A stretch of DNA of 64,000 bases from Dasypus novemcinctus (Eukaryota > Chordata > Mammalia > Cingulata > Dasypodidae), in contig NC_080694.1 of NCBI RefSeq assembly GCF_030445035.2, positions 72,493,147 to 72,557,146 of the forward strand, in the 5' to 3' direction. The translations under genes were made by a program, and so were the position numbers. Positions 24,196 to 33,729 of the stretch are shown here, piece after piece (the stretch's first letter is position 1; every line of letters begins with the position of its first letter). The notes under the pieces were generated by a model. The model was not told the DNA's origin, did not search any database, and was given only the letters and a program-made list of their open reading frames with translations.

Positions 24196-25361
24196 GAGGA
24201 AGAGAAAGAAGACTCAAAGTGAGGGGGCACAGGTCCTCACCAAGCAGAATTTCCTGCTGTCAAGAGACGAAGAGGTTGGTATCAAAGACTCATGGCCAGA
24301 AAAACCTCATCAGATTTGAGTTTTATCACTAAGGCAGCAACTGCTTGCACTACTCTTCAAGTCTATGAGCAGTTGGTGGTTTTAGTTTCTCTAGTACTTG
24401 GGCTAAGGATATTCCATAGAGAATTATAATCAGTTACTGTAATAAATCAATGTTGTCCTAGAAAACTAGGGAATAAAACTAGGGGCTTTTGAGTCATTAT
24501 CATTCATGGCTTCTCAACAAGTGAGTCAATCTGCAAAGATATTATAGTCCCCCTTCCAAATTTTGTAACTTTTTCTGTTAAGGAAATATGGGCAAAGAGG
24601 GAAATGTTATAATGTTAAAATAAACTTACAACTTGGGGGGAAAATGAAAACATGGTTCCTATTCTCAAGGAATTTATATGATTGAGAATAGCCAACTTAA
24701 TTATGCAGGAAACATTAAAAAACACCTTCAGAGACTATCCAAGCTTAAAGCCTTGATCACACTACATAGTTCAGAAGATATAAAATATGAGGAGTTGAAT
24801 GTTCATGGAGAGCTTCATGGTGGGGCAGGGTAAAATGATAACTGAGCCCTGCAGTCCTAGTAATATTTGGGTGAGAAAGGAAGAGATTTTGGGGTTGAAG
24901 TCAGCAGAAGTAAGAACGTGAAAGTATAAAGAGCACTTCAAGGAACTGAAAAGTGGTCAGTCTGAGGAGAGAGGAGACTGAATGCTGGTACGTAGTAGGA
25001 AATCCTGTTCCTTGGGTAGATGAATGTTGTTCTTGATACCAGGCACAGACGAATATATGCAACTCAAAGGTAAATAAGTTGTGAGAACATTTGAGCAAGT
25101 TAGAGCATAAAGTCATACAATTTCTGGCTGATGCTGACAGCATGAAATTCAGTAATTAAAGAATGGAGTCAGGGGAGCCAGTTAGCTGCTGATAAAATAA
25201 CTCAGAGTGAGTAATGAGAGAAAGCCCAGAAAAGGTAACTGAAAACAGTGAGAAAGGAAGTGCAAAGGGGCATTCTGTAGGAGAAAGGATATAGCACTTA
25301 GTCTGTAGGGCAGGGATAAAGGAAATAGAAGAATCAACATTTCCAATCCATGAAACTGAGA
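24196..25361. other. Gene-free stretch
   Basis: No gene, RNA or repeat family was recognised here. It lies directly before the first copy of a 2.1-kb tandem duplication and does not share its sequence. Confidence 0.45.
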
Positions 25362-27436
25362 GAATATTTGGAGAAAAGTTTACTTTTAAAATACTGGAAC
25401 ACAAGAGGACTACTTAGGAGGACAAGATATTGCCCACTCCTGCCTTCAGTATCCATTAATTTATTTGTTTATTCATTTTGTGACAAATACTCCTTTTTGC
25501 ATGCCAAGCACTCGGGACACAACGGAAAGAAAAAACATCAAATCCCTGCCATAATGTACCTTATGGCCTTGTGAGGGAGACCAACATTAACTAAATAGCA
25601 AGTATTTAAACAAAATAAATGTGATTACCCCCTCCATATTACAAATGAGGTAAGTTCTATCATGGTGCTACAACACGTGCAAGAGGTAGGAGACAAAAAG
25701 CAATGACTTCACCAATACACCACACCATGGCAGAACATCTGTTATGGATTATGGGATAATATCATCAGGCTATTTCCACCAACATAGCCTACATTTGACA
25801 CACTTTCCCTTACCCCTCATTACCTAAACAGTACATCTTTGGCATTGATGACCCATATTCTTTAAAGATCATTCCAGCTGCATTTTGGAGAGCGTGTTGG
25901 ATTGGTCCATGCTGGGCACAGTTTGGGAAGTTAGTCTTCCAGTCAATCAACAACAGCTTGAACCAGAGAAGTAGCTGTGTAGACGCTTAGGAGTATTTTT
26001 GTGCTCCAACTATGTGCCAGGCACTGAGCTTAGGATGCACCCTTCAGCGGTCTAGTGATGAAACAGATTCACAAACAAGTACTTACACAATCCCATAACT
26101 CAACATTTAATAAGAGCTCTTCCCCACACTTGGAGAACTCCAGCAAGCCTCCGTTTTTCGCCTCAGTCTCTCATCTTTGTACCTCCTCACTTGTATCATC
26201 TTTATGGAGTCCAACTCTTGCTCCCACATTGCCATTTCAGTTTCTTTTCTCCACTCCTCAGAGGGGCAGCATAAAAGAAACCCATTGCCAGGAGACAGAA
26301 CCAAGGGAGCTGCCTGGCCCCATGCTGGATATCAAGTGAATCATCTTCATACTATTCCCCTCTTGCTGTAAAACATGGCCCAGAGTGAGCTGCAGCAAGA
26401 CCCCCGATGTCCTCCTGGGATGCCCAGTGGCCAGAGCAACAGCAGCCCCTTTCGGGTACCTGGGTTCCACGTGCTGGGCCTCCCAGGGAACTGGCTGCTT
26501 GCTCTGACTGTTGGTGCTGACCCACCTCCACACTGCCATGTGCCTCCTCAGCAACCACCTCCCCCTCATGGGCCTCTGCTTCAGTTCAGTCACAGCACCC
26601 AGAATCCTAGAGGCTTTGGGGACAAGCAGTGGCTCCATGTCCTCCTCTGGATCTCACCAATGATACTTCTGTGCTGTCCTGGCTGGAGGACAACCTGCCT
26701 TTGCCGTGGCTGTGGACCTCTCTGCTGCCACTGCCATCGTCTGCACCATCCACTCATGATGAGTCCTTGCAGATTCGGCTGCTTGTGGGGGTATTATGGG
26801 GAGAGGCCCATAACCTGTTGCTGTTTTGACTATCCTTCAACTCTAATCAAGAGAGTCCCCAAAGCTCTGTGATCCCAGTCCCCTCTTAAGGCTTTCCTGC
26901 TCTGGTGAGGCTCTGATGGGGCTTTCAGGGGTCAGCACCTCCACTGGACCGTACGTTCGTGTGCCCATATACTCCATGCTGTGACGAGGATTCCGTCCAC
27001 ACAGGGGAAAAAGAAAGCCCTGGTGCCATGCAGTTCCCACCCCTCCACCCTGATCCTCTCCCGCAGCACAGCCTTTGCCCCCCCGCGAAGCCCCATCGCC
27101 TTCTCCTTCCCCTGAGGAGCTGTTTCTGCTGTTATGTATGACTTGATCCTCCTCTAAACCCTCTCATCGAGAGTCTGAGAAAGAAGAATGTGAACAGTTC
27201 ATTGAAAAGGATTCTTGGCGTGGCACCTTCTCAGGAGTAGAGGCCCTCCCCATAACCAAACACTCAGGGGAAATCATTTCTCACTTCATTCCGACATCTG
27301 AGTTAGTCACTTAACACCAAGACATCACAGAGCAGTACATGAGCTCCTGAGAAGAGCTCTGAAGCAGAGACCACAACAAGGCTTGAGTCCCCTCCTGGCC
27401 TGGGTTTTGAATTATATACACACGTAAGCGTGAACT
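25362..27436. repeat. Tandem duplication, copy 1 (about 2.1 kb)
   Basis: The block starts 'gaatatttggagaaaag' and ends '...cacacgtaagcgtgaact', and the next copy begins immediately with 'gaatatttggagaaagg'. The two are colinear throughout, with scattered substitutions and small indels. Contents in order: L2-like 3' end (25,450-25,620), unique sequence, a second L2-like piece (25,985-26,120), and an OR pseudogene. Confidence 0.9.
26375..27240 (+). pseudogene. Decayed olfactory receptor pseudogene, copy 1 (subfamily unclear)
   Basis: This is an OR-type receptor recognised only in pieces and in several frames. An ATG at 26,375 begins MAQSELQQDP. The TM2 text HLHTAMCLLSN..LMGLCFSSVTAPRIL is legible in copy 2, and the same bases are here in a shifted frame. 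A TM6-start KKALVPCSSH lies near 27,010-27,050, and LNPLIESLRKKNVN (the TM7 NPLIY region) at about 27,155-27,200. The centre of the gene (TM3-TM5) is short or missing: only about 860 bases span what should be about 930. Many frameshifts and stops are present. The open frames on both strands here are leftovers of GC content, not new genes. Confidence 0.75.
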
Positions 27437-29528
27437 GAATATTTGGAGAAAGGAAGTTTACTTTTAAAATACTGGAACACAAGAAGACTACTTGGGAGGC
27501 AAGATATTGCCCACTCTTGCCTTCAGTATCCATTAATTAATTTGTTTATTCATTTTGTGACAAATACTCCTTTTTTCATGCCAAGCACTCAGGATACAAC
27601 GGAAAGAAAAAACATCAAATCCCTGCCATAATGTACCTTATGGCCTTGTGAGGGAGACCAACATTAACTAAATAGCAAGTATTTAAACAAAATACTTTGT
27701 TTGTAAATGTGATTACCCCCTCCATATTATGAATGAGTAAGATCTATGATGATGCTACAACACCTGCAAGAGGTAGGAGACAAAGATCAATGACTTCACC
27801 AATATACCACACCATGGCAGAACATCTGTTATGGATTATGGGATAATATCATCAGGCTATTTCCACCAACATAGCCTACATTTGGCACACTTTCCCTTAC
27901 CCCTCATTACCTAAACTGTACATCTTTGGCATTGATGATCCATATTCTTTAAAGATCACTCCAGCTGCATTTTGGAGAGCATGTTGGATTGGTCCAGGCT
28001 GGGCAGTTTGGGAAGTTAGTTTTCCAGTCAATCAACAACAGCTTGAACCAGAGGAGTAGCTGTTTAGACGCTTAGAAGCATTTGTTGTGCTCCGACTATG
28101 TGCCAAGCACTGAGCTTAGGATGCACCCTTCAGCAGTCTAGTGATGAAACAGATTCACAAACAAGTACTTACACAATCCCATAAATCAACATTTAATAAG
28201 AGCTCTTTCCCACACTTGGAGAACTCCAGCAAGCCTCCGTTTTTCGCCTCAGTCTCTCATCTTTGTACCTCCTCACTTGTATCATCCTTTATGAAGTCCA
28301 ACTCTTGCTCCCACATTGCCATTTCAGTTTCTTTTCTCCACTCCTCAGAGGGGCAGCATAAAAGAAACCCATTGTCATGAGACAGGACCAAGGGAGTTGC
28401 CTGCCCCCATGCCAGATATCAAGTGAATCTTCTTCATACTATTTCCCTCTTGCAGTAAAACATGGCCCAGAGTGAGCTGCAGCAAGACCCCCGATATCCT
28501 CCTGGGATGCCCAGTGGCCAGAGCAACAGGAGCCCCTTTGGGGTACCTGGGTTCCCCCTGCTGGGCATCCCAGGGAACTGGCTGCTTGCTCTGGCTGTTG
28601 GTGCTGACCCACCTCCACACTGCCATGTGCCTCCTCAGCAACCACCTCCCCCTCATGGGCCTCTGCTTCAGTTCAGTCACAGCACCCAGAATCCTAGAGG
28701 CTTTGGGGACAAGCAGTGGCTCCATGTCCTCCTCTGGATCTCACCAATGATACTTCTGTGCTGTCCTGGCTGGAGGACAACCTGCCTTTGCCGTGGCTGT
28801 GGACCTCTCTGCTGCCATCTGCTCTCATCTGCACCATCCACTCATGATGACTCCTTGCAGATTCGGCTGCTGGTGGGAGTATTTTGGGGAGGGGCCCATA
28901 GCCGGTTGGTATTTTGACTATCCTTCAACTCTAATCAAGAGAGTCCCCACTGCTTTCTGATCCCATTCCCCTCTTAAGGCTTTCCTGCTCTGGTGAGGCT
29001 CTGATGGGGCTTTCAGGCGTCAGCACCTCCTCTGCACCGTATGTTCATGTGCCCATATTCTCCATGCTGTGATGAGAATTCCATCAGTGCAGGGGAAAAA
29101 GAAAGCCCTGGTGCCATGCAGTTCCCACCTCTCCACCCTCATCCTCTCCTGCAGCACAGCCTTTGCCCACCCCCGTGAAGCCTTATCGCGTTCTCCTTCC
29201 CCAGAGGAGCTGTTGCTGCCATTCTGTATGCCTTGATCCTCCTCTAAACCCTCTCATTGAGAGTCTGAGAAAGAAGGACGTGAACAGTTCATTGAAAAGG
29301 ATTTTTGGCCGTGGCATCTTCTCAGGAGTAGAGACCCTCGGCAACACCAAACACTCAGGGGAAATCATTCCTCACTTCATCCCGACATCTGAGTTAGTCA
29401 CTTAACACCAAGACATCACATAGCAGTACATGAGCTCCTGGGAAGAGCTCTGAAGCAGAGACCACGGGCAAGGCTCGAATCCCCTCCTGGCATGGGTTTT
29501 GAGTTATATGCACACGTAAGCGTGAACT
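27437..29528. repeat. Tandem duplication, copy 2 (about 2.1 kb)
   Basis: A head-to-tail repeat of 25,362-27,436 that ends with the same '...cacacgtaagcgtgaact' just before unrelated sequence. By eye the copies are well above 90% identical. Copy 2 has a private insert of about 14 bases near 27,690 (aatactttgtttgtaa). Confidence 0.9.
28462..29405 (+). pseudogene. Decayed olfactory receptor pseudogene, copy 2
   Basis: Twin of the 26,375 pseudogene. In the frame starting near 28,472 the TM2 region is clear (LTHLHTAMCLLSN then GLCFSSVTAPRIL). The intracellular loop 3/TM6 text KKALVPCSSHLSTLIL lies at about 29,098-29,145, and LNPLIESLRKKDVNSSLKRIFGR at about 29,247-29,310, followed by an open tail to 29,405. 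It shares most frame breaks with copy 1, so the gene was already dead before it was duplicated. One frame difference near the C-terminus (an extra base at about 29,310) is private. Confidence 0.78.
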
Positions 29529-31009
29529 GAACGCCCTGTCCTTTATACTGCCCTCGAACACTAATATCACTAATTCTCGATTAACCACTGCCTTCACTAC
29601 CACCATTTTGATCATCTTTTTTTTTTTTTTAATAGGAGGTACTGGATTGAATCCAGGACCTGTACATGCAAAGCAGGTGCTCAACCTACTCTGTGCTGTG
29701 CCCATTTCTATCAGTGGTTTTAAAAATCAAGATCCTCACCCCCCCTCCCGTTCAAGAGTCAATTCATCATCGCTGTCATCAGAGTCTCCATACAAATTAG
29801 CATCTTCACTACTACCCCATCAATACCACCATTCATAAGGAAAACTAAACATGTTCTATACACTTTCCCCCTTACTCCCTTGTTTTTTGGATCTTTTATA
29901 TGTCATGTGTTCCTACCACGTTTGTCAGTTTCTGTGGATTTCCTAGTAGGCACGGCTGAAATTCTGAAGAGAGGTAAGGGTGGGAAGATTTTTTAAATAC
30001 TGTTTTTTAATAGGATAAAATATTATTTCCCATGTAAGTTCCACTTTATTGTGAAATGCAAAAATCCTTTCTCTGAGTCATCTTTCAACAGTCTCTATCT
30101 GAAAGAAGAATCCATTCACTGATTGATGCATGGAGTATACTATTGATGCTGAACAAAAGTTATTAACAAAGCTTAATGTTATTAACAAAAGTCATTAACA
30201 AAGCTTAAATAATTAGGAGCTGGGTAATAGATGCAACAAGCTGAATCTAGTGGTCAATGATATAAATAACATTCCAAGAGTGGCACAACCACACAGTGTA
30301 TGTCTCAAGGTGCCAGAGGAATAGCACAGCAACTTCAGCATGCCCACGCTGGAAAACAGTAACTCAAATATAATCAAGCTTCTTTATCTTATCATCACCT
30401 TATAAGAAATACAAAATACTGAGATAGAAGTTTAAAACACAGGTACTCCATACATCTAATTTAGAAAATGGGATATTCAATGTGATAAATAACCTGATTT
30501 CTAATATAAGTCATTGGCATGAAAAAATGGAGGAAGAAGAACAGTTATAAAATAAAAGGAAATAAAAAGCATAGCCAAAAGAATGCACTGTGGGAGCCTA
30601 ATTTGGATCCTAATTTTAAGAAATTGCTTAAAGGAATCATTGATTAACCAGAGAAATTTGAACATGATTTGAGTTTTAGATGATGTTAAGGAAATACTGA
30701 TTAGTTATGCTACATATCATAATGGCATGGTGAGTATATATTTTTATTTAGGTCTCTATCAGCCAAGAAGCATACTAAAATAGCTGCATGTGGAATGACT
30801 AGAATTTCTTTAAAATTTTCTAACAAAGAAATGGAGTTGTGAGGAGATGGAATAAGATAGACAAAATGTTAAAGTTGGGTAATAGTTACATGAGGTTTCA
30901 TTATGCAGTTCTCTCTACTTTTGTTTGAAATTTTCTAGAATAAAAAATTAAAAATAAATAAGTAAAATACATTTAACTTTAAGTTTTTAAAAATATGCAT
31001 ATCCTTAGA
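29529..31009. other. Intergenic stretch with SINE and old L1 end
   Basis: 29,529-29,611 and 29,706-30,820 show no gene. A SINE lies at 29,612-29,705. 30,820-30,960 (aaatgttaaagttgggtaatagttacatgaggttt, tgaaattttctagaataaaaaattaaaa) looks like an old L1 3' end with its A-tail on the plus strand. ERV-1 starts right after. Confidence 0.5.
29612..29705 (-). mobile_element. tRNA-derived SINE (DAS type), antisense
   Basis: A T-run is followed by 'aataggaggtactggattgaatccaggacctgtacatgcaaagcaggtgctcaacc', the reverse complement of a tRNA-like SINE head with B and A boxes. Confidence 0.75.
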
Positions 31010-31015
31010 CCTGGC
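31010..31015. repeat. ERV-1 target site duplication, left copy
   Basis: The six bases cctggc directly before the LTR recur at 39,151-39,156 directly after the other LTR. A 6-bp duplication is usual for betaretrovirus-type integrases. Confidence 0.85.
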
Positions 31016-31418
31016 TGTCGCTGAGCGTGAAGGTCTCAACCTCGCTCGGGCCCAGGAGTCGGAGGGGCTTGCTCCTGCTAAGCCGGCAGGAGTCCGGGGG
31101 TGCTCCAAAGCGGAACACCGGTTCTCCAGGCGTGGGGGACGCGCGGTTAAGGAAAAACCATGGAGACCGCTTGAGCGCAAGAACAGGTCTGCTTTATTAC
31201 GGAAGTACACTTGATTATATAAGGTTGGGTAGAGGAAGGAGTATGATGGAGGGAGGGCTAGCTACTGGGCGGCAGTGGATAGGCTGAAGTTATTGGACAG
31301 ACCTGAGGTAAGCAGTAACTGGGGAAGAGGGCAGATTGTAAGTTGGCAATATGGGCGGGACTGGCGGGAAAGATGGCGGCGGCTGAAAGGGGAGGAGGGG
31401 TGGAGAAAGGCGGTAACA
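31016..31418 (-). repeat. ERV-1 3' LTR
   Basis: 403 bases, ending on the plus strand in ggcggtaaca, so the provirus sense begins TGTTACCGCC. It contains a TATA-like element at 31,215-31,222 and the AATAAA signal at 31,193-31,198. A YY1-like aaagatggcggc (plus strand) lies at 31,369-31,380 in U3. It differs from the 5' LTR at about 15 sites, roughly a third of them CpG changes. Confidence 0.92.
31193..31198 (-). terminator. ERV-1 polyadenylation signal AATAAA
   Basis: AATAAA in provirus sense, about 17 bases after the TATA element. This tight spacing places the signal at or just before the start of R, as in betaretroviral LTRs. Confidence 0.7.
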
Positions 31419-31440
31419 ATTGCTCCTTTTGTTTTAAAAA
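31419..31440 (-). promoter_or_regulatory. ERV-1 polypurine tract
   Basis: In provirus sense a purine-rich run (aaaacaaaaggagcaat) directly abuts the 3' LTR. It is the expected primer site for plus-strand DNA synthesis. Confidence 0.75.
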
Positions 31441-31791
31441 GGAAATAGAGGTGACGAGTTTTAGTGTGCACGGTAGGTGTGAATGGTTCGGCGTTCGAGG
31501 CAACAAAAGACAAGGATATGAGGAGGAGGAGGAAAAGGAGGGGGAGTGAGAGAGATTATAGGGATGGGTATAGGAATAAGACGAGGGGTGGGGGGAGACC
31601 ACGAGGACCGGCCGTCCATGAGTGGACGACATAGCATCTGGCCAGGACGCATGTGCCTGCTATTAGGGTCGGCGCATGCCGGCGCCTGGCGTGCGCCGAA
31701 CCTTGCCAGCGAAACGGGCTCGTGATGCCCCTGAACCCCCCACCTGAGGGGGAGGAATAGTTGGGGAGAAATGGGGGGAGGAGATAAGAAG
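31441..31791 (-). other. ERV-1 post-env untranslated region
   Basis: About 350 bases lie between the env stop and the polypurine tract without a conserved frame. On the provirus strand it has a long pyrimidine-rich segment (complement of 31,519-31,553) and a strong inverted repeat at 31,667-31,702. In type D viruses this position holds the RNA export element. That role here is only inferred from position. Confidence 0.6.
31667..31702 (-). other. Strong hairpin between env and 3' LTR
   Basis: ggtcggcgcatgcc (31,667-31,680) pairs with ggcgtgcgccgaacc (31,688-31,702) around the 7-base loop ggcgcct. There is one bulged base and one mismatch/wobble in about 14 pairs, and nearly all pairs are G-C. 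It would be stable in RNA of the provirus sense. Confidence 0.75.
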
Positions 31792-33670
31792 CTATAGGCG
31801 TGCGGTCTGGAGTAGGTCCCGCGGGCGGAAGGGGCGAGGAGGACGGCAGGGGGGGGGGGACTCAGCAGTGGGGAGGCGTTGGTAATGGACTTGTACAAAG
31901 GAGCTGAACACTGCATTGGCTTGATCTTTGGCAAGGCGGACCATCTTTCTGATGGCCCAGGGGCCCACGGTGAGGGCTAAGATGATGATGATGAGTGGGC
32001 CTAGGAACGGAAGGAGGTATGGGAGGAGAGTATGGAGAACACTGGAAAAATAGTTTGCGTTTTCTCGCTCTTTGCGACGTCTATCTAGTCCCTCTTGGAC
32101 CTTTTTTAGATTGTCCTTGACAAGGCCGGTGGAGTTGGCGTATATGCAACATTCTTCTCCAAGGGCAGCACATAGACCTCCCTCTTTAAGGAGGAGGAGG
32201 TCGAGGCCACGGCGGTTTTGGAGAACTACTTCAGAGAGAGAGTTAAGAGAGTCTTTTAGGTATTTTACAGCATTACGAAGATAGGTGATGTCCTCGTCAA
32301 TGGCCTGTCTGAGAGAGGAGAGGGCAGAGGACTGTGTGGAGAGGGCGGCGATCCCTGTGCCTGCTCCTGCAATCCCCAGAAGGGAGGCAACTGTTAGGAC
32401 TGCAGTGATTGGCTCTCTCCTCTGTAATTGGAGAGAGGTTTGTCTGTGCAGCAAACGGCGGAAGAAATCGGTGTCAGAGTGGTAAAGGACTTGAGGGGCG
32501 AGAAGGATGAGCAGACAAGTTTCATTGGTAGCATTGAGGGTAGCGACATTGAGGCAGGGGGTTAATCCCGTGGAGGTACAAAGCCACTGGGAGGTGTTAT
32601 GGGGGATTAAGAATTTGGCGGAAGCGCTAGGAGAGGAGTAGTTAGAGCAGGCGTGCATAAGGGGATGGGAGCCTTGGCGGGGATGAACGCAGCGCCCTGT
32701 GGAGGAAACAGATTGGAAGGTTAGGGGAACAGAGGAAGTGTTCCAGTTGCATCCAGTAGGAGAATTTTCAGAGGATTCGCTGAAGGTGAGGTTTGTGGCG
32801 ACAGGTTCATATATAGGAAGGGAAGAGGAGAGGCAGAGCCAACAGCTCCGGGTGAGGTTGGGGTGGGAGGAGTTTAGGGAGGTGTATGAGGCTTTGATTA
32901 GGCTGATGAGAGGGCTGGAAAGCTGACTAGGGGGTGAGTGAGGCTTGGGGTTGAGGGAGCTGAGAGAGGCAGTGGCGAGGGGGGTGCCGGGCAAAGGAGC
33001 GGGTGAGGTGGAGCAGGGTGGAGAAGGAGGCTGTGCCTTTGGAGGATTGAGAACTCGATTTGGGCCGATTGGGGTGGAACGTGAGGGAATTGGCTCCTTT
33101 TTTATAGAGATAATGCCGCCGTAATCGTAACCTACTGCAAACAGGCGGGCTCCCCACATGCGGCCCTGTAACCAGAGGTCGGAGTTGGGGTTTTTAACTG
33201 TGAGTGTGATGGTGTTCCATCAAGTAGCATTACGCTGGAGAGTGAGGTATGGGTCTTTGTTAGGGGCGCCGGACCATCCGTGAGCGATGGTTTCGCACCC
33301 CCAAGAAGGACAGTAGTAATGCGTTGGGTCATGACATCCTCTGGCGGAGGATGGGCACATGTAGAAGCCTGTGGCAGCGACCCCGCCCGCCCCCAAATTA
33401 TAAGACGGCCTGTTTATGAGTCCAGTGAGATTGACGACATCAGTTGTGAAAGGCGGTCACGTTTGAGGCGAGGAGCCTGTTGCCGCCCCGGCAGCTCTCG
33501 AAGGTCAAGAGGGAGAGGGTCCAGTTGAAGGGCTGATGACTTGGGTTGGCAGCAGCTGGGAGAGCGAGGGAAGCCAGGACGAAGAGAACGGCTGTGAGGC
33601 TGTATGGAGGCATCATCTGATGGTGCGGCATCTGTAGAGACAAAAGAAAAGAAAATTCCTCGCTCTTCAT
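31792..33670 (-). pseudogene. ERV-1 env (gamma/D-type envelope), broken in the surface subunit
   Basis: Envelope glycoprotein gene: the surface subunit would bind a receptor and the transmembrane subunit would fuse membranes. The 5' part (33,670-33,440) has a hydrophobic signal peptide and N-glycosylation sites and then loses frame near 33,445. A TGA lies in the downstream frame at 33,220-33,222. From 33,159 to 31,792 there is an open stretch of 455 codons. It holds CWLC at residues 106-109, many N-x-S/T sites, a hydrophobic fusion-peptide-like segment (about 252-275) after a weak basic site, an immunosuppressive-domain-like segment with CX6CC at 330-338, a membrane span (about 379-400) and a 50-residue tail. 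With two lesions a full-length product is not expected. It overlaps neither pol nor the LTR. Confidence 0.88.
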
Positions 33671-33729
33671 GCGTGGCGAGCGGGCAGCATGAGAGGGGTA
33701 AAGAGAGCGGGGTAAGGGTTTAAAACGTT

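Noticed and set aside
26258-26638. 126-codon minus-strand open frame, also present (116 codons) in the tandem copy
   Set aside because: Apparent conservation comes from the recent duplication; it is antisense to the OR pseudogene and has no family features.
31792-33670. Domesticated syncytin-like envelope gene
   Set aside because: A frame break and an in-frame TGA in the surface subunit leave no full-length product; selection cannot be judged from one copy.
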